From positions 4,652,001-4,712,000 of the forward strand of contig CM060733.1 of NCBI GenBank assembly GCA_030704615.1: a DNA stretch of 60,000 nt, written 5' to 3'. This DNA is from Takakia lepidozioides. Taxonomy: Eukaryota > Streptophyta > Takakiopsida > Takakiales > Takakiaceae. The notes below the pieces were generated by a model. That model searched no databases. It was not told where the DNA came from and saw only the letters and a program-made list of their open reading frames with translations. Position numbers and translations under genes: made by a program. Positions 11,390 to 23,060 of this stretch are shown here, piece by piece. The stretch's first letter is position 1. Each line of letters starts with the position of its first letter.

Positions 11390-14268
11390 TACGAGTGATG
11401 CCCAGGTGCCCAGCAAAGGCAGATGAATGATAGAGCTCAAGCAAGGCTGAAATAGAATCTCTCTTATGAACCTCCACAGCAGTAATCTGACCTTCCAAAG
11501 CAATCGTTTTAAACAGTTTACCTTTCACATGCCTCATGATAGGGAAAGTGATAGTTAACCTGTCTCTAGGTTGCTTTGGTAATGCCTACAAGGTGACTGC
11601 CGGTCAAGCACTTGAGATCTGCTACACACCCTAACACCCATTATAGAAAATTAGCCAGTGTCAAAAGCCATGAGATCCCAAGTGTCCAGCAAGTCAGTTG
11701 GTCTAGGCATCTCATGATCAAGAAGGCTGCAAAATAATAGCTGATCTGCAGCAGAAGTGGAAGCAATCACAGGTGCAGGCATAGCAATCAAATCATCAAG
11801 GGATGAGTAAGGGATGGGAACATTTGTTCCCCTCTGGTCAATGCATCAGCATTGCCATTTTCGTTTCCTTTCTTATAAACAATATCATACTCAAACCCCT
11901 GTAGAAGAAGAGACCAACGAGCCAATCAACCTGATAATTCCCTTGGGGTCTTCAAGGCCTTAAGAGGCAGGTGGTCAGTTTCAACAATAAAATAGCAACC
12001 ATGCAAATACTGACAAAAGTACTTTACACCAAAAAATATTACAACTAACCCTTCCTTGTCTGTAATACTGTAATTGCGTTCATGTTTGTCCAACCTCCTT
12101 GAAGCATAAGCAACAACATGTTTACGACCCTCCTTCTTTTGACTCAAAATTGCTGAGACAGCCAGATCACTGGCATCTGTCTGTAACAAAAATGGAAGAG
12201 AGAAATCAGGAAAAATAAGTATGGGAGCCGTTGTTAAGGCTATCTTCAATCTTTCAAAGGCCAAGGCCTCTGCCTTACCCCACTGGAATTTAACATCTTT
12301 GCATAGCAAGTAAAACAAGGGACCAGCCAGCTTAGCAAAGTATAGAATGAACCGTCTATAGTATGAAGCTAGACCCAAAAGGCTCTTAGATTGTGCTTAT
12401 CCTTGGGAATAGGGAAGTCCCAAATAGATTGGACTTTGGACATATCTGGTTTGATCTCCTCTGCACAAAGAATATGACCCAAGAACTTGAGCTTAGCCAT
12501 GCAAAAGTCACACTTTTTAGCCTTTACCTTCAACCGAGCAGCTCGAAGACGGCTCATTACCCGCTGTAGGTCCAACAAATGAGATTCAAAACTGCCAGAG
12601 TAGATGTTAATATCATCAACATAGACAAGTGCAAACTCCCATCTTAAATTCCCTAAGACTATATCCATGAGTCTCTGAAATGTAGCGGTAGCATTACATA
12701 ATCCAAAAGGCATCGTTTCGTATTGAAACATGCCATACCTGCAAGTAAATGCAGTCTTTTCTTTGGATTCAGGAGTAAGAGGCACTTGCTAGAAGCCTGA
12801 AGCAAGATCAAGAGAGGAGAAAATCGTAGCTCCGTTAAGCTGGTCCAAAGTTTCGTTAATACGAGGCAAGGGATATACATCCTTTTTTGTCATGGCATTT
12901 ATGGAGATACAAATGGTTTAATCACACATGCATCCAGCATCTTAGTAATTTCCTCCTTGATTACCGCTCGTTCCCTGACTGACTCTCTATAAGCATATTG
13001 CTTGATAGGTTCTCCCTTCTGTTAATATCTCGTGTTGGAGAACATCAGTGCAGCCCAGATCATGAGCCCTTTTACTGAAAATTTCCAGATTTCTGCGAAT
13101 TAAGGCATGCAATTGACCTTGTTGATTTTCAGTCAAGTTTCCTGTCTTGATTTCTCCCAATACCTGCTGGAAATGAGCCTCTTGCTCTACTGAAAATGAT
13201 TGGACTTCGGGAGTGGCTGCCACACTAGTGAGAGCCATCAAGTGATCCAGAGGTTCATCAATTAATCCAATGTCTCTAAAGTGCAGGGCAGCATCTACAG
13301 AAGACAGTCCATCAAGGGAGAGAGCACTTAATCTTGCCAAATCTGGCCTTTCTTGATTTTGGCTGGAATTCGTTCAGGATTGGCCACTAGTAGTCGGACC
13401 TCTCCTCTGAAGCCCTTGTCCAACACTCCCGTGGCCACCAAGCAATGCTTTTGCAAAGACAATTTCTTCCAACCTTCTATTTCTAGGTACCTTCCCTTAG
13501 GGCATATAAAAGCAAGACCAGTAGAAATTATAATTTGGGACATGGGAGGTAACTCAACATCAACATCAGCCCTAAGAAGAGTAGAGTTGGTTTCAATAGG
13601 TATTGGAGCAAGTCTAGACTTTTTGCCCACTGCAAGTATGTGCCATTGATGTAAAACGACAAGCATGATCACTGTCAAAGGCAAAGAACCTTGTCCAATT
13701 ATAATTGTCTCCTGCCCGTTGCCTTACTTCTCGTGCCACGGCCTTCATGCATTCGTGTTCCACTTCCCGCCAATATAGGGATCAAATTTAAATTAACCCT
13801 GTGATCCTTCCCTTCACCATCTTTCAAATGCATGACATTAGTAACCAAATCAATGGAGGCTCCCGCCTCCCTCATCCAATCTAGTCCTAACAATAGTTGC
13901 TCCCCCATGGTGACAATGCCAGTAATAGTAACCTCTTGGAATAGTAACTAAGCCTAAAGGTACATAAGTGGTTCCATCTGCAATAGTAACCTCTATGTTT
14001 TTAGCATGTGACATTTTCAGTCCTAAAATCTGGACAACATGCAAGGGGATGGCTGAGGATCAACAGTACAACCCTTGTCCATGACACATTGAAATGACAA
14101 GTGCACTATATGACATTGAGTCATGAGGGGCTGGATTTTCTCCCTATGCCTTGGTTTCAAGAGCAATTTATGCAATAATTTAAAGTTAGTAGAAACAACC
14201 AAAGTGGCCAATGGGTCAGAAGGCTTACACATATGACCACCCCTCCCTTCCTTCACAAGTGATCTTAC
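11390..14268 (-). pseudogene. Ty3/gypsy pol: protease, RT, RNase H, partial integrase
   Basis: Reading the minus strand: a protease-like region at about 14,256-13,700 (GEQLLLGLDWMREAG), a pre-RT spacer at 13,340-12,990 (NLEIFSKRAHDLG), reverse transcriptase at about 12,890-12,370 with FGLCNA and the catalytic YVDDINIYS, RNase H at about 12,200-11,930 with QTDASDLAVSAIL and ETDHLPLKAL, and the zinc-binding start of integrase at 11,537-11,390 (SSAFAGHLGITRTLKKLQ). The integrase is cut off there, so the DDE core is missing. In-frame stops follow GF before QVPL and follow LSG before LARW. Both can be read as C-to-T changes. This is a dead element. Confidence 0.85.
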
Positions 14269-17200
14269 AAATTGGAGGACAATGGCAAGGGTAAAAACGT
14301 AAAATCGGGACGCTATCGCTGTAACTGTTCCCCTCCCTTTGGATGTTTCAAACTTGGCTTTCTTGCTTCGCTTCTCGTCTTGAACAAATATTCCTCCTTC
14401 GTTGTTGCGCAGTTTACCTTAAATTGGAGGAGCTCATCCCTTGGAGCACACGAAGATGGGGTGTAGGCCGTGAATTAGAATCCCTGATGTCTCTCAATTT
14501 CCAAGGGCCAAGTCTGAAGAAAGGTGAAGGTGTATCTACAAGGCAACCTGTGTGTGCCACATTAAGTTATCTCGAACTCAGACGTGGACTCCAGCAAAAT
14601 CGAGGGTCAATTTTGAATTTGGTATTCAAAGAGCGCTGGCGGTATAATCTGGAACAGGGAAGGGGATTGCCGTAATCTGGCCAGGAAACTGGAAGGGGCA
14701 GAGGACGTTTCCTCTGCCCCAAACAAACCGAGCAGCTGTATCCATGGTCGCCGGATCTCATTCGCATCTGTAGACTCTTGCCACCCATCTGGCCATCCGG
14801 CCGAGACAGCCAAGAAAGATATTTGGGCATTGATTCTGGAGGCTAAGAAGACGGCGGCTCGCTCATGTAGGATTTCTTCCTCGCCATCACAGGTTGAATC
14901 TAGAACTGGTTATTAACTAACTGTCGTGTTATCAATGATGGAAGAAAAATCCAGAGGGTATGGTTGCAGATTGAGGCGAATTCGTATTAGCGCCATTCAC
15001 AGATCTAAGTCGTTCAAGTAGGTAAATGTTGTGGACACCGGAGAGCGATCGACAAGATTAACGAACTTCAGGTCCATTTGCTGAATGTTGCATTCTCACG
15101 GGATTCTGACGACTTGCACTAGCTGGCACTCAATTTGCAGTAAGTGCATGCTTATCCGTAATGACACTCCAGACTAGTGAGGGGGCAGCAAAAGTTCATG
15201 TAAAGCTCAGTTTCTTATACAGTCAGCCAAGACACATGATTGAATCTCTGTGTTTTTCCACTTAAATAGGGTCATTTCACCAGTCCTTCCTTGACCATGC
15301 CCAATAGCAGGTGGAGCTGAGAAGCCCGATTCCCATGTCTTCTTTGTGGGTTCTCCTCAAGGGGGAAAAAGCACCCTTATTGCCCGCTACATAAACCCTG
15401 ACAAGGTAAGTCTTGAGGGCACTCTTGTTTCCTTCAACGGACTATACTCCTTCCTGCCCTAACTTCCTGATGATTGACTGTCAAAGAGCAGCACAATTTG
15501 TACCATGGCAGGGAACTCATTGGATTATCTGTGTCTCACTGTTATTGTGCTCTCTCTCAGTTGAGTACTCTCGCTGTGGGGCCTTTCTTGCAACTTATAA
15601 AACCTTTTTCTTCTTGCTACCCCTCCACGCTCCCAGATTGGCTCTACTACGCAAAGTATTCATATTTCACATACTCCTGCCCTGACATTGTGACGCAATT
15701 GAAGTCCATAGAACAGCACAATTTGTACTTACTATTTGTACCTTCCATGTCTTATTGGCCTTACATGTCCTTATCTCTGTATCTATTCCTGTAACTGCAC
15801 TTTCTATCTCCAGTTCTGTTGTCTGCTTGCTTGCCTTTGTGACACTGTACAACCACTCATGAGTAACACAATTCCAAAACTCAAAAATGTGCAGGAGGAT
15901 CCAACAAAGCCAACAATAGGATTGGAGTACACATTTGCCGGCCGGACTGTTCCCACTTCAATCGAGCGCAAAGTAAGCCCTCAAAGTTCTTCTGGATGTT
16001 ATTCTTTCCCTACATGAAGCCACCGTCCTTTGTTCAGGTTCTTGTCTATTACAACTTTGAATCTATTAGCTCCAGTTGTATCGGGGTTCACATGGAACGT
16101 TGGGAACACGTAGCTGTGATTCATTCAAGAGTGGGATGGTCCATGGAGACTGAGCTTTATTATTTGACTATGGGAGGTCGGCAGGAGGTTGTTCACATAT
16201 GGGAGCTCTCTGGACCCCCGAGAGCTGCAAGATGAGCTCATGTGCTCAGAGCACCTGCTGCTTCCCATCACAGCACTTCCCACATCAGTTGTTATTATTG
16301 TCCTTGATTTGTCAAAGGTATTTCCATTACCATTTTATCCCAAATCTCAATTATGAGCATTTTCTTCAATTACTTCTGGCTCTTCATCTTTGTCCCTCAT
16401 CACATAAAGATTACCGTGCTAGACAGCCTGCTAAGGGTTGAGACCAACCTCGACTGAACACATAATCGTTTCTTTTACCCCTGTTGCAGCCTTCAGAGGT
16501 GTTTGATACACTTATGTTCTGGTTGCAAAAGCTGCAAGAGAAGACTGAGGCTTTGTATGCCAAGCTTAGAAAGCGAGGCTCCAGAATTCCAGAGCAACTT
16601 GTCACACGGCAGAAGAAGGTTTCTCCATGTTTACTCTGGTCAGGAAAATGTCTGGCTTACTTAGCAGGGAGGTATGTTTGTGACTGTAAAAAGCTTCCCA
16701 CACCACAATCCTCACCATCCTGTTGATTGTCATCATGATGCTCTCCATCATGTCAAGCACCAGCTGTGAAGGTTCTGATTGGGCGAAGTCATGTCTACAG
16801 TAAATGGATACCTATGGCGTATAGGTCCTAGGTGAGAAAGAGGATGTGCCACCATATTTATGTTCCAAGACTGGGTCTATGACCACAAGGCTACAGCAAC
16901 ATCTTATGAGTACATTCTGTTCCAAGACCTTTCCAAAAACTGCCTATACCTAGTATATGTGCTGATACTTGGCTGTTGAAATGTGGCGTGTGGCAACCAT
17001 GTGTACCAGTACGACACTTTCAAGGTCAGTACTGGTTACTTGACCCCACCTCAGATTGCTACTGAAAATTGAAGATCTTGAAGGTGATTTGAAGGACTTG
17101 GATTGTTAACATTGCAATATCTTAATGCAAATAATTCATGCCTTCGGGCGTTTTTTCTCTGTCCCACACAAATACACATATAGACAATTCCCACATAGTA

Positions 17201-17390
17201 GTCACTTTGAAATGGGGTCTGTGTAGTCTGCAATGAAGGATGGTGGAGTAATGAAACAAGGAAGATCCATCCCTATAAGATCAAAATCCTTGATGACTGT
17301 GGGTAGGTTGGTGGAGATGGCTCATGGGGTTGGAAATAGGATGGGGATGCTGAGGTGCGCAAGATAATGGCACGGGCACGGGCACTGCGA

Positions 17391-17860
17391 TAATGGCACT
17401 GGGCCCTCACAAAGATGATTGGATTTCCATAGAGGACTTAATAAGCCAACGTGTTGGCAACCACGGTACTTGCCATCATCGCCAACGTCTGATTACAACA
17501 GTGTTTCCTTTAAGAAATTTGGAAAACAGCACGAGTGGCTACAGAGTTTTGCATCCACTGAAATTCGTCCACCTCTATACTTTAATCCGTTTATATCATC
17601 CATTTTTGGTAAAATCATCCATAATTTATGTTTTATTTGGAGAAATTTGGAGATTTCATCCATGATAAAACAGGGAATTTGCGACAGAATACTCCATTTT
17701 ATTTTTGAGGCCAAAAACTGGCGAAAATTCGACACTAAGAAAAACGCATGACAGCTTTTTCTCCTGACTGGGATCCATTGCTCAAACAATCACTTAAAGT
17801 AGGTGACTGGATTGGCACATCACATACCATCAATGGCAAAGAGGAGGTGAGATAGATTTT
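17391..17860. other. No gene recognised
   Basis: The stretch lies between the end of the dynein duplicate and the LINE fragment. Short overlapping ORFs occur on both strands but show no motifs, and I see no RNA gene or repeat. Confidence 0.4.
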
Positions 17861-17869
17861 TCAAGTGAA

Positions 17870-18388
17870 ATGGACGGTGGCCTTAGCTCGCAAATATCAC
17901 AAAGGCGGCTACTTCAACCAACAACTTTTGTCTTCTTCCCCTTCCTTAGTTCGTGCATTCTTGTTAAGCTAGTTCCTCAGCAAAGATTTTTTGCCACGAA
18001 TCCTCTGCACACTCCAGACCCACGACACACTATTTGGTTATTTTCTCATGGCTTCATTGATAACCTAGATTGCAGGGATCGAGCTCACTGGTGCTGGAAG
18101 GAGATTGGAGCCACAGGGGCTCAAGATTTTTTTGGCTATACAGCAAAAATTGGTTATACTGTTGTCTTGCTCCACCAGCAACATAGCTCAAGGGCCACTC
18201 AAATCTTACATACAATGGGGTTTGATGCCACAGACCGCTTCTGGACATGGTGCAGAGTTTGGGACAGAGGCAAAGCTAGGAAGGTGTCTATGTTCCTGTG
18301 GCTTGCAATGAATGGAGGGGTTGCTACTGCTGTTTGGTGTTTATTTCGCCCAAAATTGCCATGGTTTTCACACTACACTCTATTCTAG
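17870..18388 (+). pseudogene. Fragment of non-LTR retrotransposon (LINE) C-terminus
   Basis: The 3' half reads RFWTWCRVWDRGKARKVSMF followed by LWLAMNGG. This resembles the segment after the reverse transcriptase in plant LINEs (zf-RVT type, usually W..IW....P.KV..F.WL). No reverse transcriptase core is present and the upstream half has no motif, so this is a short relic. An alternative is a captured host fragment. Confidence 0.45.
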
Positions 18389-18389
18389 C

Positions 18390-19000
18390 AAAGTTGTTGC
18401 TCGAATTTGAGAAACAATATTGGGCAACAGATTGCATCGAATTGCGAATTGTTCACTACACATGAGTAGATCAGCCCTTCGAGTCAATTTGTAATTTCAA
18501 CTGACCAGTAGATTGTTTATAAGTATACTCTGTATTTGGTGTCCTGCTTTTGAATGAAAGGGTTCAACTTAAATTACATATGTAAAAGCCACTTTCTTTG
18601 GACATTCGAAAATTTTGTATGCAACGATCGTCGTCAAACTCTATCAACAAGAAAATGGAAAATCACTTCGTTGCTGCGAGGTTTCACCCAATCTCCCAGG
18701 TCAGGGCTGTGAGAAAGTTACAAAACAAAGTGTAGTTGTACAAGAAAAAACTTCATGCTTGCAACAGTTGCCTCTGCACTGAAATCGGGCAAGAAAGGCG
18801 GAGTACATTTCCACTCATTAGTTCCACAAGAAAAACAAGAAAATTTGAGAACAAAATCAATTTTGAAATCCATGCAAGTGATCGAGAAATGTGAACAGAG
18901 ATCAGCACGACATTAATGTGCAGAAGAAACGAGCGCAGACAGGGAAGAACACACAGGCAGAGATCCGTAACACAGAAACGCTCGCCAGTCTCATCTTGAT
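18390..19000. other. No gene recognised
   Basis: Non-coding AT-rich sequence downstream of the LINE relic. I see no supported feature. Confidence 0.4.
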
Positions 19001-19004
19001 GTTA

Positions 19005-19112
19005 TATTTTACAATTAAATTGAAACTATATACTATAGTATACAAATATACTATTGAGACTTGAACTCTGTATACGCAGTCATCAGAATCATTCAACCAC
19101 TGTACCATGATC
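19005..19112 (-). mobile_element. Possible tRNA-derived SINE fragment
   Basis: On the minus strand an A-box-like TGGTACAGTGGTTGA is followed 30 bp later by a B-box-like GAGTTCAAGTCTC, then an AT-rich tail. The spacing suits a tRNA-like head, but the flanking arms do not form a clean cloverleaf. No duplication was found. It belongs to a different family from the SINEs at 6.8 and 8.2 kb. Confidence 0.4.
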
Positions 19113-19149
19113 GGTATTGCATTTACAAGTGAACTCTAATAAAACATGC

Positions 19150-19594
19150 TGTTCATCCTGCTCGCTGTTCATACAGCGTGATATATAGTGCTGAAGCATC
19201 TCAGCACACTATATCAACACCTTTAGTCACAGAGAAACATAACTACAAGCCGTGCAATACTACAAAGTATAAGTTAGAGCATGCTCATCTATAGAGATGC
19301 ACACACCAGCATCTATTTGAGCAAGAACCTGTTGAACTCACGAGTACTATTCCAGACGATCCATTGGACCTGAATACAAAGAGAGCAGGAACTAACCTAT
19401 TTAACTACATGACCATGGCCCAAAGTCAACAACCATGAAGACAAAATAATCTAACTATGGGATAGAAACAAAACAGTTTCGGTGCAAGTTTCGGTGCATG
19501 CAGTTGGTGCCATAAAGCTCCGATACTTAAGGGAGGACTGATCTATCTGTATACTCTAGAATTAGCAAAGCCTGTCTTTAACATAAAGCTAACA
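19150..19594 (-). repeat. Putative 3' LTR and polypurine tract of copia fragment
   Basis: Downstream of the copia coding end the minus strand reads a polypurine tract, GAGGACTGAGGGAGGG (19,610-19,595), directly followed by TGTTAGC, a typical LTR start, at 19,594. The far end is uncertain; a CA end near 19,150 is a guess. Another LTR for comparison was not seen. Confidence 0.5.
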
Positions 19595-19705
19595 CCCTCC
19601 CTCAGTCCTCAAACCACCACAACAGCTCTTCTATCTGTTGACAATGTCGCAAACTAATCGGCTAAGGGAAGCTCCGGTTAGAAAATTTCAAAGCAGTTGA
19701 TGCCC

Positions 19706-20640
19706 TCACTCTTGAATGGTGCACAAGCTGTGAACTCCAAGATCTTTCCTGAACTTCTCAAATTTGATTTTGCCGAGTGGTTTGGTGAGTATGTCTGCAA
19801 TCTGGTCTTGCATTGGAACATGGATGAGGTCAATTTCACCACTCTCGACTTTCTCTCTGATATAGTGTTGATGTACCTCAATGTGCTTTGTCCTGGCATG
19901 AAAAACTAGGTTATTTGCAATCTTTGCACTGCTTTGATTATCACAAAAGAGAGCAGTAGGTCCAACCTCCAAAATGCCCAATTCTTCAGCTAGTCTCCTC
20001 AGCCAAGTAATCTCCTTGGCTCCCTCTGTCAAAGCACGATATTCCGCCTCGGTTGATGATAAAGCAACAGTTGGTTGCTTCTTCGACATCCATGTTATTG
20101 CACTCTCCTCTAATCGAGCCACGTAACCTGATGTGGAGTGCCTCGAATCACTTTCTCTTGCCCAATCTGCATTAGTGAATGCATTTAGAATGCTCTCATC
20201 TCCCTTACGAAAGAATAGTCCGTAGTCCAGTGTTCCTCTTACATACTTCATCACTTGCTTAACTGCATCGAGATGGGCTTGTTGTGGAGCCGACAGGAAC
20301 TTGCTGTATGTGGAGTCAGAAAACATCAAGTCCGGTCTTGTATTCGTTAGGTACACGAGCTTCCCTACCATCCTACGATACACAGCTGGTTCGGTAGCAG
20401 GTGATCCCATATCCAATGACAATTTCAGTCCTTCAATCATAGGCACAGTGGCAGGATTGGCATCCCAAAGACCGAATTCCTCAATCATCTTCTTCGCATA
20501 TGTCCTCTATGTCATCAGTATTCCTCTTTCTAGATGCAATAACTCAGCCGCCAAGTACAAACTAGCAAGTCCCAGATCTGACATTTCAAATGCTTTGTCA
20601 AGTTATTTTACCACTAGTGTGAAACTAGCTAGGAAATAGC
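19706..20640 (-). pseudogene. Ty1/copia pol 3' part (RT end and RNase H)
   Basis: The reading continues from a copia reverse-transcriptase tail (FEMSDLGLASLYL, then RTYAKKMIEEFGLWDANP) into a well-kept RNase H. The RNase H has YRRMVGKLVYLTNTRPD, FTNADWARESDSRHSTSGY, ALSSTEAEYRAL, LFCDNQSSAKIANN and DILTKPLGK, ending at 19,706. Everything upstream of 20,640 (gag, integrase, most of RT) is missing. In-frame stops occur in the 20,490-20,640 part. RNase H removes the RNA strand during reverse transcription. This is a 5'-truncated copy. Confidence 0.85.
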
Positions 20641-21630
20641 TAGCTTTTACATATTGACATTTGGGATTGGCCCAAGTGTCAATCCAGGGGTCAAGGCAGA
20701 TTTAGGCCCTGGAGTGGTTATCTTCACGGCAAGCGCGGGAGGCTCATCTTTCTCGAGTTGAGCCTCACCGTGCCTAGCTATGGCGCCGTAGTGTGGATTC
20801 CCCATGGCGTGGGGTGCACTTGGCTTGACTTGTATTTGAGTGATGAGTTTATATATGCATGAGTTTATGCTTCAGCTTTGTGAGCTCGCATGAGCTTGTG
20901 TTTGTATTCTTCTTCTTTATCACTCAAGAAAGATGAGCTTGTATTTGTGAGTGCCAGATACGAGTTAGTTATAGCACTTGTGGTTTTTGCTTGAGAATGA
21001 GAGAAACCAGGTTGTTATGCAAGGAGCACCGTGGAGCTCTTGGTTGTTAGAAGCGGAGGCGATGTGGGTTACGAGGTGGTAGACCTTGGCATTCGATCTT
21101 CAGCTTCAGAGATGAAAGCACCATGCTGCAGGTAATTCCAGAGCACCTTGATGGTTTCAGATTGTGTACATGCATGAGCAAGCACGATTGGGAAGAGGAC
21201 CAGTCAAGAGCAGGTTATAGTGGCTTTGGTGGCAAAGCTAAGAACTGGACTTGGGAATGCGAGCTTTCATTGTGTGAAGGATTGCAAGACCAAGCGAAAG
21301 GGCTGATTTGGCTTGGGGCAAATCAGTGCACTTTGTGGAGTATGTTGAGATTGGGTTTCAATCTTGAGCTTCAGCATTGAGAGGGCTCTTGTCATGGCAA
21401 GAGCAGGGCTAGAACAGGAGCTAAGAGGTGCGGCAAGGCCATGGAATGTGCACCTAGGGTTTCAGAGCTTGGAAGAAGAGCTCTTGCACCACAAGAGGAG
21501 TGTCTTGTGGCTGGAAATGTAAGCCTTAGGGTTTCAGGAGCTTGGCAAAGGCTGTGGAGTGCTTAGTCTTGTCTTAGAGAGCATCAAGGAGCCAAGGAGC
21601 CAAGATAGGGGGCTGATATTACCTCTTGTG
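20641..21630. other. Possible leader or LTR of the downstream gypsy element
   Basis: There is no coding evidence. The copia fragment ends abruptly at 20,640, so this may be the left boundary of the next element. No matching 3' copy exists in the window to prove an LTR, and no primer-binding site was recognised. Confidence 0.3.
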
Positions 21631-21635
21631 TGAAG

Positions 21636-22045
21636 ATGATGCATGTGTGGAGCATGCATGCAGCCCATTGAAGCTTCCATCTTCAAGCTTGGAGGGCAAG
21701 CAAGGAAGAGGGAAGGGCTGACTTCCCTTATGTGAGGGCAATGCATGTGTGGAGCATGCTTTCAGCCTGTTGAAGGCTTGTACTTTCAAGTTTGGGAGTG
21801 CAAGAAAGGAAGGAAGGGGCTGGTTTCCCTGTAGGGCATGTGTGGAGCATGCTTCCAGCCCGCTGAAGCTTGTATTTTCAGGTTGGTGGGTGCAAGAAAT
21901 GAAGCAAATGGGCTGATTCTCTTGTGGTGAGAGTGGGGCATGTGTGGAGGATGCCTTCAGTCCATTGGGCTTTTGTTTTCAAGCTTTAGAGAGCTAGAAT
22001 GGAAGGGCTAGGGCTGGTTCCCACTTGGGTGAAAGAAAAGCACTT
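21636..22045 (+). repeat. Degenerate tandem repeat, about 100-bp unit, four copies
   Basis: GCATGTGTGGAGCATGC or a close variant recurs at about 21,641, 21,745, 21,837 and 21,937. Each is followed by a CAGCC-GTTGAAGCTTG-like segment, a purine-rich stretch and a GGGCTG. Spacing is 92-104 bp. It lies in the non-coding region before the gypsy gag. Confidence 0.65.
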
Positions 22046-22440
22046 GTAGGGCATATCTGAGGTGGGGTTTCAACCTCAAACCTAAATAGAGCATGGCTCT
22101 TGAAGTGGCAGGTATAGGAGGCTGGAATAGGCTCTAAGACAGATGCTATGGCCAAGGAAAGCACTTGAATGAGTGCTCATAAGGGCTGGAAACTAGCAAG
22201 GCTTGGTTGTTTGCCATTGAGTTTAGTGGCGTGTTTGGGGAGTCTAAGTGAGAAAGAAGGCTTGGTTTGTGGCAACCATCTTCCTCATGGCTTAGGGCTA
22301 CTATTGGTGGTGTGTGGGAGCCAAAAGAGCAAGAATACCTTATTGATTTCTTCACAGCCGCCATAGCTCGGTGCAAAGAAGCCTAGAGTCCGAGAGACAC
22401 AAACCCTAGCTTGGCGTGGCCAAACCCCTTAGAGAAATGG

Positions 22441-23060
22441 CTAAACTGTCATGAGCGGCCATAGATGGGGCTGTGACGGGGTGTGACAGGCTATGAGGGG
22501 CTGTGATGGGCTGTGGCGGGCTGTGACAAGCTGTGTCGGTCTGTGCCCTGTGGCCTGTGGGGCTGTGACAGGCTGTGCCCTGGGCCGGTGGGGCTGTGAG
22601 GGGCTGTGACAGGCTGTGCCCTGGGCCGGTGGGGTTGTGAGGGGCTGTGACAGGTTGTGCCCTGGGGCCTGTGGGGCTGTGATGGGCTGTGACAGGCTGT
22701 GCCTATGGCCTTTGGGGCTGTGATGGGCTGTGACCGGCTGTGAGGGGCTGTGACGGACTTTGACAGGCTGTGAGGGGCTGTGACAGGCTGTAACATGTGG
22801 CCTTTGGGGCTGTGAGGGGCTGTTCCATATGGGCTTTGGGGTTGTGATGGGTTGTGATAGGCGATGACATGTGGCTTTTGGGGCTCTGACGGGCTGTGAC
22901 AGGCTGTGGCCTGTGGGGCTGTGATCTTGTGACATGTGTAGGGCTGTGACAGGCTGTGATCTTTGGGCCTGTGCTGGTCTGTGGTGGCCTGTGTTTACCT
23001 GTGGACGGCCTGTGCTGACTCGTGGAGGCACTGGTGGACTGCCTAAGGACTGACATGTGG
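22441..23060 (+). repeat. GGCTGTGAC minisatellite
   Basis: About 600 bp is built from a degenerate unit of roughly 10 bp (GGCTGTGACA, GGGCTGTGAG) in higher-order blocks that also contain GCCTGTGG and GCCCTGGGCC. The same type of unit recurs in the LTR-like segments at 10,690-10,830 and 30,850-31,060. Long ORFs across it are translations of the repeat. Confidence 0.85.

Larger units (their letters stand above)
9823..14268 (-). mobile_element. Rearranged Ty3/gypsy insert (pol, LTR-like, gag order)
   Basis: The ends were placed by comparing the two dynein gene copies. Sequence left of 9,823 and right of 14,268 is contiguous in the intact copy near 46,280. Read on the minus strand, the insert holds protease, reverse transcriptase, RNase H and the start of integrase (14,268 to 11,390), then an LTR-like segment (about 11,385 to 10,688), then gag (10,674 to about 9,850). 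Gag therefore lies downstream of pol, the reverse of a normal element, and no LTR lies at either outer edge. This could be an insertion of a circular one-LTR form opened between gag and protease, or a rearranged tandem pair. Confidence 0.7.
9671..17390 (+). pseudogene. Dead duplicate of dynein-2 light intermediate chain gene
   Basis: This is a direct duplicate of 46,128-50,035. Matching exons are at about 14,691-14,908, 15,311-15,405 (P-loop GSPQGGKST), 15,895-15,972, 16,185-16,317 and 16,490-16,618. Several lesions are visible. The start ATG is missing (GAAACTGGAAGGGG where the intact copy has GAAACTGAAATGGAAGG). An extra C near 16,214-16,219 shifts the frame in exon 4 and leads to a TGA. 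A deletion of about 330 bp at 16,789 removes the exon that lies at 48,943-49,017 in the intact copy. The 3' exons are absent. The upstream region is also split by the retroelement at 9,823-14,268. Confidence 0.85.

Noticed and set aside
22441-23056. Overlapping ORFs on the minus strand rich in Ser-Gln-Pro and His
   Set aside because: They are translations of the GGCTGTG minisatellite, with no stop codon in the unit. No protein motif is present.
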